NCBI GenBank assembly: GCA_023238725.1
Contig: CM041550.1
Coordinates: 5,775,044 to 5,839,043, forward strand
DNA: 64,000 nt
Direction: 5' to 3'
Source of the DNA: Scortum barcoo
Lineage: Eukaryota > Chordata > Actinopteri > Centrarchiformes > Terapontidae
This document shows positions 12,472-25,379 of the stretch, in pieces (position 1 is the first letter of the stretch; every line of letters begins with the position of its first letter). A model generated the notes under the pieces. It saw only the letters and a list, made by a program, of their open reading frames with translations, did no database searches and was not told the DNA's origin. A program made the translations under genes and the position numbers.

Positions 12472-14097
12472 TAATCGATGATAAGTCTTTAGTACAGTAT
12501 TTAAACTGCAATACTTTCACTGAGAAATAGCTACATATGCAAAAAGCATCTTCTTTTTCTTCTCTTGTCTGTTTGTAGTTTTTATGCATGAATAACAGTT
12601 TCCCACCAGCAACAAACTGAAACATGTTGGTTTAAAGGTACCATCTGTGGGATTTTTTTATGCGTTGTTGTTGCATCTTTCAAATTATTCTGATAAGTTA
12701 GAAAGTTCATCTGAAGTATCACTAGGGGCCGTCAGAGTCACAGATTAATTACAGATGCAGGGTTAAATTGTAGAAAAGCTGCATTTACTCCCTGATCCTT
12801 CAGTACTTTTTGAAAGTACAGTACATACAATAGACAGGATTAACTTAAAGCTTTGAGGGAGAAAAAGGTCAGATTCATTACACACTAAAAGCTTAAAACC
12901 CAAAGATCTTGTGGCTCATGAAAGTTCAGTATCACCTGTTGTTTTTGTACCATGTTGGCATACTATTAAAGTTTATGGCGGTAAAAATCCCTCACTCATT
13001 GTACATTTTCATTTATACTTGGTTTCATGGATTTGTTTTCTGTGTGCTCATCAACCTGTTGTCCCTGAAGAAAACTTTGAAGTTCAAAGTAAGCAGACTT
13101 TTAGAAAAGGTAAACCTCCAGCAGCTAGTAGAGTCCAAATTACCATTATAAGTGAGTTGTTTTTTTCCCACGGGGTACTTAATTATAATTAAGCTCTAAA
13201 TAACTGCATGATTAACACAAAACAGCTGCCAACTGCAAAACCTGCCCATGATCCAATTTCTTTGGAAAGGATTATGTTTTTTGTGTAATTACTACTTTAA
13301 AACTAGAAGCAAGGTCTAATAAAACAATTTCATATTAATTATAATAGTTAACTACACGAGATTTAAAGATCTTCAGTGATAATTAAGTAAGAAAACAGAA
13401 AACAGTGAACTGATTTAACTGATAATGGAAGTATTTTTCAGCATATTTACAACAAGCATTGGTTATGTAATAGCATTTATATTGGAACAATCAATCAGGT
13501 GATTATTGATTTTCTTTCAGACACAACAGAGTGACACCTCCTCACTTTGTGTGACACTGTTGCTCACTCACTCACAACACACACACACACACACACACAT
13601 ACACACAAAGCAGTGGGCAGCCAGGCCAGAGTCCAGCATTTTAAACAAACAACCATTGAACACCAATGAGGTCATAGATTCACCGCCAGGCAAAGAGCTT
13701 CAACCACTTGTCGGCCTAGAACAAAACCAGTCTGGGGGGAAAGAAAAAAAAAATCACCCACTCACAAATGTCATGACTGAGTGAAAGGACAGGGGGAGGT
13801 TTGTTGTAGAGCTTTACAAGAACAGAAACGCAAAGCAAATCTTTAGAAGCAAAAGCATCCTTAGAGACGTTTGTTTTTGGGCACTTCTGGAGCGTTTTAT
13901 ATGGATTCCTGTCTTGCTCCGTTGGCCACTTGTTTGCCAGTTAAAGTCTGAGTAGTTGTTCCAGCATTGCAGCACTGCACAGAGCTGGGATTTTCTCAAG
14001 AGCTGATCTCCATCCACCAATCTGGGGCTGAACGGGGCAGCTGAGCGTCGTTAAGCACCGACTAAAGCTCCTCATTCAGCTCTCCGTTACTACAGAA
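12472..14097. other. Intergenic region between hsd3b and pla1a
   Basis: This is AT-rich sequence with a (CA)n tract at 13577-13607. Near 12634 a short phrase (AAAGGTACCATCTGTGGGAT) resembles a common fish dispersed repeat, but too little of it is preserved to call. No exon is recognised. The last 300 bp should hold the pla1a promoter. Confidence 0.5.
13577..13607. repeat. (CA)n microsatellite
   Basis: A dinucleotide run of about 11 uninterrupted CA units, followed by an interrupted tail, in the hsd3b-pla1a intergenic space. Confidence 0.9.
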
Positions 14098-17000
14098 ATG
14101 CCTTGGGAACGCAGAAAGATCCTCCTCTGTGTTTTGACCATCTACATCACATCCTTGGTGGAGGGTAAGTCGTCTACTCATGACAGATTTTTTCTTCTGC
14201 ATCACTTTTTTGGGATTTTTTTTTGTAATACATGCAAAAATGCTTCAGTCAAACAGGAAAACAAGGACTGAGCTTGACTGTTATGAATTTGTGTAAAGTT
14301 CCTTTTTGTGCACAATAATAGTGTGATTACTTAACACTGCATGAGTATTCAATATAATACAACACTGAGACAATTCATCTATCAACGTACTAATAAAGAG
14401 CAATATATGTGAAAGTCTGACATGATTTTTGACTACGCAAAGGACTGACTTTCTTTTTTAACTGGATGTTAAGTATTTTATGTGCCTTCATTGAGTATTG
14501 AGTAATTAATATCAATTCTAACATAAATAAACTGAAATTAGGAACTTCTGATCTAAAAGAAACTTGTTTCTGGAAATGAAATGGTTAAAAATTGCACAAT
14601 AAACCATTAAAATCAAAAAATGATGTTTCATGATGAGTGTTTGTAAGAATAAATATCAGTGTCACGAATGAGAATACTAAAAACATTGTTTAACCACAAT
14701 GAACCAGTTTATTTTTCATTCGATATGTGTATTTAGTTTGTTGTACCATCATCTAGTGTCAACCACACAATTTATCAGGTGTTGATTTTCATATTTCATC
14801 GTCTGAATTCAGCATGTGTGAGTTTGCTGTCATGCGATGCATCATTCAGGCCCAGTGTTTACGACTTTACGTCTCTCCTGATTGAGCAGGTGTGGAGGAC
14901 AGGCAAGGGGACGATGAGTGCGCTGATCTCAACAACACCACCTGGCTGGAGTACCGGCAGCAGCGAGCCAAGCTGCAGGTCCAGTACCTGCTGCTGACCA
15001 GGAGGAACATCGACTGTGCGTACAAGTTCAACCAGGAGTCTCTCAGCAAAACCTCCAACTTCAACGTCTCTCTCCCCACCAAGGTCATCGTCCACGGATA
15101 CAGGTGAGGAGAGCCTGAAAACCTTTTTTTTAATGATTAGAGGGGTTCAACATGAACACTCAGCCCTTCTTTCTATATTTGTTTTCATTTGTTTGTGCTC
15201 TTTGTTGACCCGGGTTGGCACCAGTCAGAACACAGACTGATAAAGGCCCTGATGAAGCAGACTAGCTCAGTTAAACTACTTAAAAAAATATATCTATTAT
15301 TCCTAACTTATACTTGTGCTTATTTAATCATAGATGTTGAATTTTATAGAGAGTGGCTTTTAAAACATACTTACCTTAACTCAAGCCTCAAAACTAAACT
15401 CAAAAAGAAACTAGGCTGTGAGTCATTTTGAGTCATTGGGAAAGTCCCCACAAAGTGAAAGTACTGCTCTTATAATTACAGCTTCAGCTGTGGCTTTAAG
15501 GGAATGAAAGGTGCAATTCATCGAGAAGAAAAGGGAAAATTTGATGTACTGTAAATGACATTTGTTAGTCTCCTTTAAGTCTAAGTATTCCGTTTTTATT
15601 CATATAACTAACTTTACAATGTTGGGTCCATGGTCACTGTTTAATCCTTTAACCATTTTTAACTACTAACAATAGTTTGTTTTTGCTCTTAATACCTCAC
15701 TGACCTTAATTCACACCAAAGATAACGAAATACAGGATGAATTTACCAAGTAGGCCACATGTCATCAAAAAGACTTTGTAATAGTCAAATTAATGACAAA
15801 AAAGTTTGGAAGAAACACAAGAAACTAATTCAAAGACATTAAATAGTGTGCATATCCATCTCCTCTATTTGCAGGTGCATTTAAAAAGAAAATATGATTA
15901 CTGATTTGATCTTTTTGCTGCACATGCACAGATCATTCATGGTTATCTGTGACTATTTCAATTTGGGACACACCAGCTTTGTATTTGTTTGTTTTTTTTA
16001 GACATCATTGATCGTGAATGTTGTCCTCCTGTCACCCTCTTTTGTTCCACCATCCCTGACCCGACCTCCGCCCCCTGCAGGGCCCTGGGCAGTAAGCCGT
16101 CCTGGGTGAAGGAGCTGGCCCGGGCGCTGCTCAGGGTGCAGGATGTGAATGTGGTGGTGGTGGACTGGGTCTACGGCGCCTCCTTCGCCTACAACCTGGT
16201 GGTGGAGAATTACAAGGAGGTGGCTGTGCAGATCTCAGTCCTCATCAACCAGCTGCAGGTGAGAGAAACAATACTGACGGTTACCAAACATTTATTATTC
16301 ACCCTCACTTCCTGAATTTAATTCTGATTTTATTTTGAAATACTACTTCTACTTCTACTAATGGTATATAACATTTATATATAAGAAATGTAGCTTTGTG
16401 AGGTCCAATTAAATAGTTCATCTTTTATTCAAGTACGATCAGAATATTTTTATTAAGATAAATATTACGAATAAAAAGTCAAATACACACTACAGAAAAC
16501 AATCATAGGAGGCATTTAGAGTGAGTGTGATAATATTTTTGAAATTTGAATGAGAAAAATGAACAGCTTACATCCCCTAATTTAAAGTGATAATTAATTG
16601 ATTTAATATGTTCAATTAGTTTTTAGTGATAAGGAATAGGAACACTCACATATCTTTTAAGGTGTTTTGTCTTTGCTGTTTTAAATTAATGGTAGCTTTA
16701 AGGGATAACTGGTTATCAAACAGCCTTAAAAAGTTTTATGGAACAATAAATTAAGGATTGATTAAAGGATTCTGATTGTAGGATCACACTATCCTTTGAC
16801 TCCTGCTTCTACTATGAATATGAGCACTATTGTAAGTCGTATATTTCTTCTGCCAAACTGCCCCAAGACCACTTTTCCTCAGTCACTGTGACAATTTGAT
16901 TAATTAGGAATTTGCACCATTAAAGCAGAACATCCTTTGAAATTGCCTGAAGTAGATTAATTTATTTTTAAAGTTTGGAGTTTTTAACTGATTAACCAAA

Positions 17001-20000
17001 GAGAGACCAATAAAGAGAAGATTTGCTGTTTTTTATTTGTTTCTAATTCAGATTTTTCTGCAAAGTCAGACTAAAAGGTGCCGTTGTTCTTTCTGGATGA
17101 ATTTAAGCTGCTTTAGCTCCCCGGTTGAAGTGGTCTCATTGCAGCAGGATGCGAAATGGAGGGAACATGTGACCTAATGTTAGGAGAAACACTACAGTCA
17201 TTGTCCACAGGGACCGCCAAAATCAACCCAATGTGAAAAGATCCACAGAGCTGCTTTAAATTTTGACAAAATATCTGAATGATGGAAACCTTGGATCAGG
17301 AAGTATTCGAGTCATGAAGTCAGTCCTTTACTGAACTTGACAGATTCTAGTGTACTTTAATCTACAGAGAAGAGGGGGTCAGTATGGACTCTTTTTTTTT
17401 TTTTTTTTTTTATTCTGATAAAACAAGGTTTCGACTGTCTTGTCAACAGAAACACGGATGCAAACTGGAGTCCTTCCACTTCATCGGGGTCAGTCTTGGT
17501 GCGCACGTCGCTGGTTTTGTTGGGACTCTGTTTGATGGGAAGATCGGAAGAATCACAGGTGAGTCTATGTGACGTGTTAGCGACTGAGAGACATCTTTTC
17601 TGTGGATCATTCATCTCGATGTAAAGATGAACATGAAACACTTTTCTATTTCTTCTTCTTGTGAAATGTGTCCTGCTACACCTCAAATCAAAGACTCCTC
17701 CTACTTTACAAGATAAATAACAAAAACACGATGGAGAACTTCTATAATATTGTTGTTTAATGGAGAAATAAGTGGGTCCAGTTGCTGTTATTCTGCCACC
17801 ACATCAACAGGCCGACAGACTGCGAAGGTCTCCGGAGTTTCTCACAGAGCCTGAGTGTGTTTCAATGCGACCTTGGAAGATTAGCAGGGCTCCTCAAAAG
17901 GACAACGGCACTTTGATAAGAGCCGCTCCAAAGCCGTGTGGAGACGCACAGTCCCCTCGTTTCCCCGAACACACCACCAGACACAATACGCCACTGTTCG
18001 CTTGTTTATGTCGGGTCTTTCTGTCTGAGTGGGGAGGCGGGTTGTGATTCAGAGGGGCTCTGCAAATATTCAAGAAAAAACTAAAACTACTCCTCTTTGT
18101 TGCCCCTAGAATTTTTTTTTTTTTTTTTTTTTCTCAACCAGAAAGTTCAGGAACTACAAAATTTTAGAACTACGAAACATCATTTCTGTTTAATTTTGAG
18201 ACATCAGTTCAGCCCACAGCAGGACTTCTGCATAAAAAATACAACAATGAGGAAGATCAAGTTTGTTTTCTTTCATTCATTCTAATTCAGTGACATTTAA
18301 GTGTGATATTGTACACTCCCTTTGTTTTTTTTTCTTGACTGAATCTAAAGTAATCTTTACAGTGTCTCTATTTTCTTTTGTTTTATTACGTATTGTCTTT
18401 TGTCTTCTGTCACGTAGCTGAGTCTCTCTAAAAACGGCAGCTGTTAATGATGTTGCGTCCAACCCCTGGTGGTTTTTGTCCATCATCGACCACATCAGCT
18501 TTTTTTAGAGAACAATCTACAGCCAAAAAACCAAAAACTGAAAACCAGGTTCCTCAAATGAAAAAGTTCCCATGTGGAAAAAAAACACTTTGTATGAAAA
18601 CACAAAACTGAACTACAACAAACCACCGTTTACGTAAATGTCAGCTGCCATCTAAGACTTTAATGATCCAAATACTGAAGGAAAATAATCCTCCTGAATC
18701 GTTATTTTCCAGTGATGTGACTCCCTGTCGTCTTTTTTCTTCCGAAAGATCTGTTTTACCTTTCAAACTAAATTCTCCTCGTCTTTCTCCTCCAGGCCTC
18801 GACCCTGCGGGGCCCATGTTTAAAGGAGCCGACACCTTTGACCGTCTGGACCCGTTGGACGCTCAGTTTGTGGACGCCATCCACACAGACTCCGACTGTG
18901 AGACAACTTTCATTTAACTTAAAGCCTTAAAGTGACGCTGATTTATCCACATTAGTGTCATACTGCAAGAGGCTGCTGTGGCAACCATATCTACTGTTTT
19001 AATTCAACCAATAAAATGTTAAAGTGAGGCTTTAAAACACAAACTTCCTCTTCAAAATGAAGATTTAAAGCCTTTGCTAAACTGCAGATAGAAACCTCTG
19101 TGTTAGTGACATTTTAAAGAGTCGCTCCTCTCACAGCATGCCTCTTGCCATGCCACCTGTGTAATGATGGTTGCGTTGTGGTTCAGCTCATCACAGTTAA
19201 AAATGTCAGCGGTTTTTATCAGCAATAAAACAAGAAGTGAACACAGCTCAACTTTAGACGCGCTGTTTCCTGTTTGTGGTGCTGCGACAGTCGCTCAGTC
19301 AGAGTCATTTAATAAATGTTTGGACTCAAGAAAATGTTGGGAAATGAAGGGAAATCCAATGCAATGGTGGTTTAAGCTAAATTTACATATATATTCATAC
19401 TCATTGGTTCAAGTTTTCACCAACAAGTATTCTAAAGAGGGTGCACCAATGCAGTTAATTTAGATCTTATATTTGTAGACCTTTTAATCTACTGTCCAAG
19501 TCATTTAAATGATTATTTTAGGTTGAGTTTTCCTTTCAGTCTGTTTACAGTGAAGAGTAAAAAGCACCTCTGCAGCCACAAAGTGCTGACAGAGTTAATG
19601 AGGTTTCTTTATTCTGCATCAGATTTTGGCATCTCCATCCCCGTCGGCCACGTGGACTTCTTTCTGAACGGAGGAAAGGATCAGACTGGATGTGCCCGCT
19701 CCAGGTTTGCGTCAAGTAAGTTCATTACTCACTAAAACCTAAAAACTGTCGCTTTTAAATTTGGCTTTCGTGTCGTCTGAAGTGTCGCTCAGGCAGCTTT
19801 GCTTTCTCATCGAGAAGTTATGAATAAAACTCAGACGTTGCATGTATATATTGAACCCTTTTTAAATAAAGATATCTCTGAAAATGATCCAAACATCTGG
19901 CTCCCTCAGTGTTTCTGTGTGTTGTCAGTTCTCGTCTACTTTCCAGTGTACGGTTATGTGATATGTGACCACATGAGGGCGCTGCACGTCTACATGAGCG

Positions 20001-22098
20001 CGCTGAACGGCTCGTGCCCGCTGGTGGGGATCCCGTGTTTCAGCTATGAGGACTTTCTGAAGGGACGCTGTGTGGACTGTAACATCTTCAAGGGGACGTG
20101 TCCAACTATAGGTGAGAGTCCGGCTCCTTTTAATAAAAATCTCCGGTGTCCTTTGATAATTTAATACTTCTACTGCTGATACAGGATTACTACATGTGTT
20201 CTGTGGTGGAATGTAACTAAGTAAGAAAGTAACTGTACTCAAATACTGTACAAATTCAAAGTCTTTTCTTTGAATGTCACTTTCTTCTTATACTTTACTA
20301 TATCTCAGAGACAAATATTGTACTTTTTACTTTAATAAATTTACCATTTAGCTTTACAAATAAAGGTTTTTACACACAACTCATGAAGAGCTTCTAAAAT
20401 ATGTTTTGTAAAAAAAAATAAATAAATAAAACTACCTGACACTTTTTACTAGTACAGGTGAATCAATTAGTCGATTAATCAGTTGAATGAACTATTTTGA
20501 TTGTTTTCATGTGTATAAAATACTTCTACTTTGAATACCTTAAGTACATTTTTCTGATTATACTGAGAGATTTACTAAAGTAACATTTCTTATGCAGGAC
20601 TACTTTAACATTAGTTAAAGTAGAGTATTTTTATAGTAGTAAAGGATATGAATATTTCCTCCAGCTATGCATGTGTTTATCAGATACTGCTGCTGCCGTT
20701 ACTCCTCTTACTGATGCAGTATCAGTACTTATAATACTGCTGATACTTGTAATATTACCACTTCTGCTTCTGTTTCTGTTACTGCAAATTCAACTCCTAC
20801 AGCTTTTACCACTAATAATACAGTATGTCAAACATAAGTGTTGGTTAGTGGTGGAACGCAGAGTACTTAAAAGTCAAATTTAGAGCTTTTGGACTTCCTA
20901 CAGAGCTGCCTTTTTTTTTTTTTTTTTTTTTTTTTTAACCTGAAAGTTTGATTCAGCTGTTTTCTCTTTTTAATTTATTTTATTATATTTATAGGTTTTA
21001 TATAGATAGGAGAACTGCTTTTAAACAGTGATATAAAAGAATAATTTCCTATATTTTAGACTCCAAATTTTTCTTTCAGTAGAAGATGTAATGTCAGATC
21101 TATAGAAAATGGTTGTAGTGCTACTAACAGGTACATTTCAGATTTTCAGTTTAGGCCAATGAGGTTGTAGTTTCTATAAAAGTGTGTCATATTGATTAGT
21201 GCTGAAAACTAATCTCACATGTAAGACACGGAAACAAAAAGAGCATGGATAATGGATGTTGGGCAGACAGACAATAAAAGAATGAGACTATAAACTGAGA
21301 AGGTTTCGTCCTCTGAGTCTCAGCTTCACCGGCAGCTCTGCTCTCGTCACACGGCAGCTTTTGGCAGCTTCTTATCATTTCAACCCCTGATACGCCAACA
21401 CACGCTGATACAGTGACACATTTGTGACGTATGTACGACAGGCCTGCAGCATGACCGTCCATCCCTCTGTGTGTGTGTGTGTGTGTGTGTGTAGGGTTTA
21501 TCAAAAAACAATGGGATATCTCTATCTCCGATTCCCAGAGAGCAGAAGCTGTTCCTCCTAACCACGTCTTCGCCACCTTTTTGCGGTGAGTGTTGGGGTT
21601 TGTGTGTGTGAGAAAGATAAGCTGTTTTGAGAGAGATATTGTGTTTAAATCACAACTGAAGTGGGAAAAAAAATGTTGGTTCATTATCATCAGTCATTTT
21701 TGTGCACTTGGTCATTACTGGATAAAATTTTGACTTGGTGGTGGCACAAAATGAAAAGTGAGAAGATCACCAGAGTCATCTTCTGGTGATCATCAATGTT
21801 TGTACATAATCTTATGGAAATACATCCAATATTTGTTGATATATTTTACTCTGAACTGTGAGTGTTGGACCAATCAAACGCTTGAAATGATCACAGAAAA
21901 CAAGACTCTTTACAAGACAAGACTTTTACAGTGAAATCAGCAGTCATAGCTGTTTTCATTAATTTGGTCTGGATTTCACTGTTTCACTGTTTTGCACTCA
22001 TTTATACCCGAGATACTATATATTTCTATATGTATATTCTCAGGCACACTCCCTCTGTACTATGTACAGGTATACTTATGATTATAATTATTAATCTT

Positions 22099-22190
<92 letters not shown>

Positions 22191-24867
22191 CATTTTATTC
22201 TATGTCTTCTATGTTTTCAATCATGCTCTACTGTCATCAAAAGAGCAGTTTTTATATATGTTGTGTCAATGTAGGTAAGCACTAAATCCAGATTTCCTAC
22301 TGTGTTGTCGTTGCTCTGCTCAGTTCATCACATCCTGCTGCAGCTGGAGGTTTCTCCGCTGGATAAGAGCGCTGAGCTGGAGGTGACGCTGAGGACGGGC
22401 AGCCTGGGGAAAGAGCAGAGGCTCAGACTGTAGGTACCACATGTACACAGGAGTGTAACACAGCTCAGGATCATAAACAGGTTCTCTGTGACCTCTGAGT
22501 TTTTTGGGGTTTGCAAATATGACAACTTTAAATAATCAAAATTTTACAGCTGAAATAATCAGTGACATCAACAGAAAATTATCTGCAAATATTTTTTTAA
22601 GAAATCAGTTCATTATTAAAAAAACAAGCATTCTTTGGCTTTAGCTTCTCAGTTATGTGACTTTGCAGTTTTTCTTCATCTTATTTGACAGAAAATCATC
22701 AGATTAAGGTTTTTATCACTATTTTCTAGAATCAAATGATTAATTAATTAATCCTCACAGCCTCCCTTTCTTCAGCACCAATTGACAGAGTCCAGCGCAG
22801 CGTCCTCATCCCACAACTTTTACTGTAATTTTTCCTTTTTTATTCCCCAGAAAAAGCTGAGCGGGCAGCTTCTATTTTAGAGCAGAGGTACTGTATACAG
22901 GTGCAGGAAACAGTGGCACACATGTTGAGGGAGCAAATGCACCTGAGCGCAGGTTCACCTGAGTTCACTCGTTTGTTTACTTCTCAAGATGGAATAAATG
23001 ACGTGCTTACACTGTGTGGAAGATAACACTGTTGCAGTATTAGTGTTATATTTTTTAATCAAGAAAGAAAAGTGGACCAAAAAGACCAAAATAAAGCTGA
23101 GGAGAACAGCAAGAGACGTGGCAGTCAGCTGTACTTCTATACAATAAACACAGACAGCAATAACTGTCCTCTGTGAATCTTTGTCTTGTTGTTGTGACAA
23201 TGTTATTTACAGTGTGTGTGTGTGTGTGTGTGTTGCAGTCAGACAGATACAACAGTGTACAGGACGGTGTTTGCTCACCTCTCTGGCTCTGTGTGAGATC
23301 CACTCCATCGAGCTGAGGAACACCGGAGCTCGCTTCTACAGACAGGCGGAGGTCCACGTCAAGTCTGTCTGCATCTCCGAGTTCCCCTCTCTCAGGTGCA
23401 GGACCCCCCAACAGGATCCCCCACACACACCAAAATACACACACACACACGCTTTTCTGTTCCTTCCCGCCTCCTCGTGGTACATTTTATTCTTCTGCAA
23501 ACCGTAAATCATTTAGAGATTCAGGAGCCTCCAGGCCTGCGTCTGCTGAGCCGCCACATAAAGAGATGAAATATACAAACAGTTCATCAGAGCCAGTTTG
23601 TCATTGTGGTTCTCCTCTGCAGGGCTGACTGAAATACTTTACAACAGTAATGACTAAAGGACGTATTTACCTGCAGGGCTCAAAGGTGGCACTCAAAAGT
23701 TTGTAGATTGTTTCCTCTTGAAGTATGGTGGATTTTAACAGTCACCAAGTTTGATATGCTAAAAAACCTCTGAAAATATTCACAGAAATTTCTCCTGTCC
23801 ACCATCATGCTTATTATATTTCAGCAATAAACATTGGAGGTGAGATTAGGTAAAACTCAAGTAAAAGTATCAGTAAAACATTTAAAAATACTCAGTTAAA
23901 AGTTAAGTCCTGCATTTAAAATCTTACTTAAGTCAAAGCGCTCATTATGCACCAATGGCCCATTTCAGACTCATATCATATTTTTTAAGTATGATTTGTG
24001 ATTATTCATGCGTAAGAATCACTGATGTTGCAGCTGATAAAGCCTGAGCTGATATCAGTCATAATGACACATCATCATTTATCAGTTGATTTATATATAA
24101 GTACCATTCTTCAAAAGATATTCCTTCATTTGGTGTCTAACACGTCACTCCAAAATCTCCCACAGCTGTTCAACTTTATGTGATTTTTAACACACACAGA
24201 TGCAGTAGTACAAGTGGTAATATTACATTACATAATATTACAGCCCCTTTTCTTGTAATAATGAGATCATTATGATGAACTGCAAAATGAGTGTGTGTTT
24301 CATTTGAGCACAGCTGATTTCAACCTTCAAGATCACTGTGATGACTGTCAGGGAGGATCCATAACTGAATCAATAATTAAGGCCTAAATGTGGAGTTTGC
24401 TTTGCTGCAGTTTCTTCACTTGGAGCAGACAATCTGGTTTTATAGTCTCCAAAGATGAGAGGTTGACCCATCTCTCTGCTTCAGCCAGCAGCTGCTCAAA
24501 TAAAGCCGTTATATATATATAATATAGAAATAATGAAGACATTATTAAGCTCATCCTGTTTGCCGTCCCACTGTACATAATGACCCCCACAGCATCTCCA
24601 CAGAGCCTACAGACACCTGCTGATGGAAACTGGAAATAAACACAAACATTATAAGGAACAAGAGGAAACACACTCTGTTATCACGAGATGATTTCTTCAA
24701 CATGTCTCATCTCTTATTCAATCTTTTTTTTTTTTCACTTTGGCGAAAAAGTTTAACATCTGGAGTGTGTTTGTTTCAGGCGGGAGGAGCCGCTGTGTGT
24801 GAACAACATCTTTGTCAGGCGAGGAGCTCCGTGGTCTCACGATTTTGTGCAGGTGTGCGGCTTCTGA
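14098..24867 (+). CDS. pla1a: Phosphatidylserine-specific phospholipase A1 (two apparent frame breaks)
   Basis: Eleven exons: 14098-14164, 14890-15103, 16081-16258, 17450-17558, 18796-18897, 19623-19715, 19947-20111, 21495-21585, 22324-22429, 23239-23395 and 24780-24867. The product is a secreted lipase that removes the sn-1 acyl chain of phosphatidylserine to make lysophosphatidylserine. A signal peptide covers residues 1-22. The triad is Ser168 in GVSLG, Asp192 in LDPAGP and His263 in CDHMRALH, within a few residues of the human positions as I remember them. Exons 1-7 are clean. Exon 8 ends in the wrong phase for exon 9, and exon 10 changes frame internally; each is explained by one extra base. 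Without those two bases the protein would be 455 aa, against about 456 in human. Read literally, translation stops at 22364-22366 after about 353 residues, keeping the triad but losing the C-terminal domain. Confidence 0.9.
17391..17412. repeat. Poly(T) tract upstream of pla1a exon 4
   Basis: A run of about 22 T lies 38 nt before the 3' splice site of exon 4. Similar T runs occur at 18112-18132 and 20911-20935 in other pla1a introns. Confidence 0.8.
20201..20668 (+). mobile_element. Near full-length hAT-like MITE in pla1a intron 7
   Basis: It starts CTGTGGTGGAATGTAACTAA and ends near TATTTCCTCCAGC, degenerate versions of the complementary termini (CAGTGGTGGAA ... TTCCACCACTG) of a non-coding repeat I recall as abundant in percomorph fish. 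The interior order (CTCAAATACTGTAC, ATATTGTACTTTTTACT, GTAACATTT, TGCAGGACT) follows the family. It has no coding capacity. The hAT assignment is from the terminus style and is not proven, because target-site duplications cannot be recognised. Confidence 0.65.
21468..21492. repeat. (TG)n microsatellite abutting pla1a exon 8 acceptor
   Basis: About 12 TG units end directly in the TAG acceptor at 21492-21494, so the tract occupies the polypyrimidine position of the 3' splice site. Confidence 0.9.
22104..22182. repeat. (TA)n microsatellite in pla1a intron 8
   Basis: About 39 uninterrupted TA units are followed by a T run. Such a tract is likely length-polymorphic and hard to sequence. Confidence 0.95.
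22545..22765 (+). repeat. Degenerate teleost dispersed repeat (AATAATCAGTGA type)
   Basis: The stretch carries, in order, an AATAATCAG start, ATCAGTTCATTATTAA, AGCTTCTCAGTTATGTGA, and a TAATTAATTAATCCTCACAG end. This order parallels the better copy at 44447-44738. Recognised from memory of fish genomes; no coding potential. Confidence 0.45.
23212..23233. repeat. (GT)n microsatellite abutting pla1a exon 10 acceptor
   Basis: Eleven GT units run directly into TTGCAG at 23233-23238, the 3' splice site of exon 10. A second possible acceptor (TCAG, ending 23242) lies 4 nt downstream. Confidence 0.9.
23845..24015 (+). repeat. Partial hAT-like MITE in pla1a intron 10
   Basis: It contains CTCAAGTAAAAGTATCAGTA, AGTCCTGCATTTAAAATCTT, CTCATTATGCACC and ATGGCCCATTTCAGA in the family order. 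The termini are eroded; similarity may continue weakly to about 24120. Confidence 0.6.
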
Positions 24868-25351
24868 AGAAGAAAGAGATCTGCAGTGACGCCACCCACT
24901 GGTACCAACATGAAACCACCAAGTTTAATGTCAAGAAAAAATGATCAGAGAGGTGTAAATCTCAGTGAGGTGGAGCCAAAGATTTTATTTTGGAGAGGAA
25001 GCTGATAGTACACAGACCATCACTCTGCTAATGACTGACAAAGCGGTCTGGTCTTACTTTATTTAATTTATTTGGCTAATCCACTGATCCTTCAGCTTCA
25101 TGACTGAACCTAAAGTAAATGTTTTTCTTTGTTTAGTTGTCCACATTTGCCTTATTTGCTTACTCCTGTCTCCGAGAAGTGTTTGTAGGAAGAAACTGTT
25201 TTTAGGATGTTTCACGTGATCAGTTTCTTGTATATGTATGTTTCTGTAGTGTTAGTTTTTCTGAATAGTGCTGAGTTCAGTTTGTCCTTTAAAGCCAAGT
25301 AATAAACTAGTAACTGTTTTTTTTTCTCTGCTGATGTTTGGAGGTTAGATT

Positions 25352-25379
25352 AATAAAACTGTTAGATAAATGGAATAAA
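25352..25379 (+). other. Probable pla1a polyadenylation signals
   Basis: Two AATAAA hexamers (25352-25357 and 25374-25379) lie about 490-510 nt after the pla1a stop. A third is at 25301-25306. Which one is used cannot be told from sequence. Confidence 0.45.

Noticed and set aside
23239..23300. Alternative donor CTGTAG/GTACC for pla1a exon 9, to avoid the exon 10 frame problem
   Set aside because: That donor adds an in-frame TAG. The CT/GTAGGT donor is the only one keeping homology on both sides.
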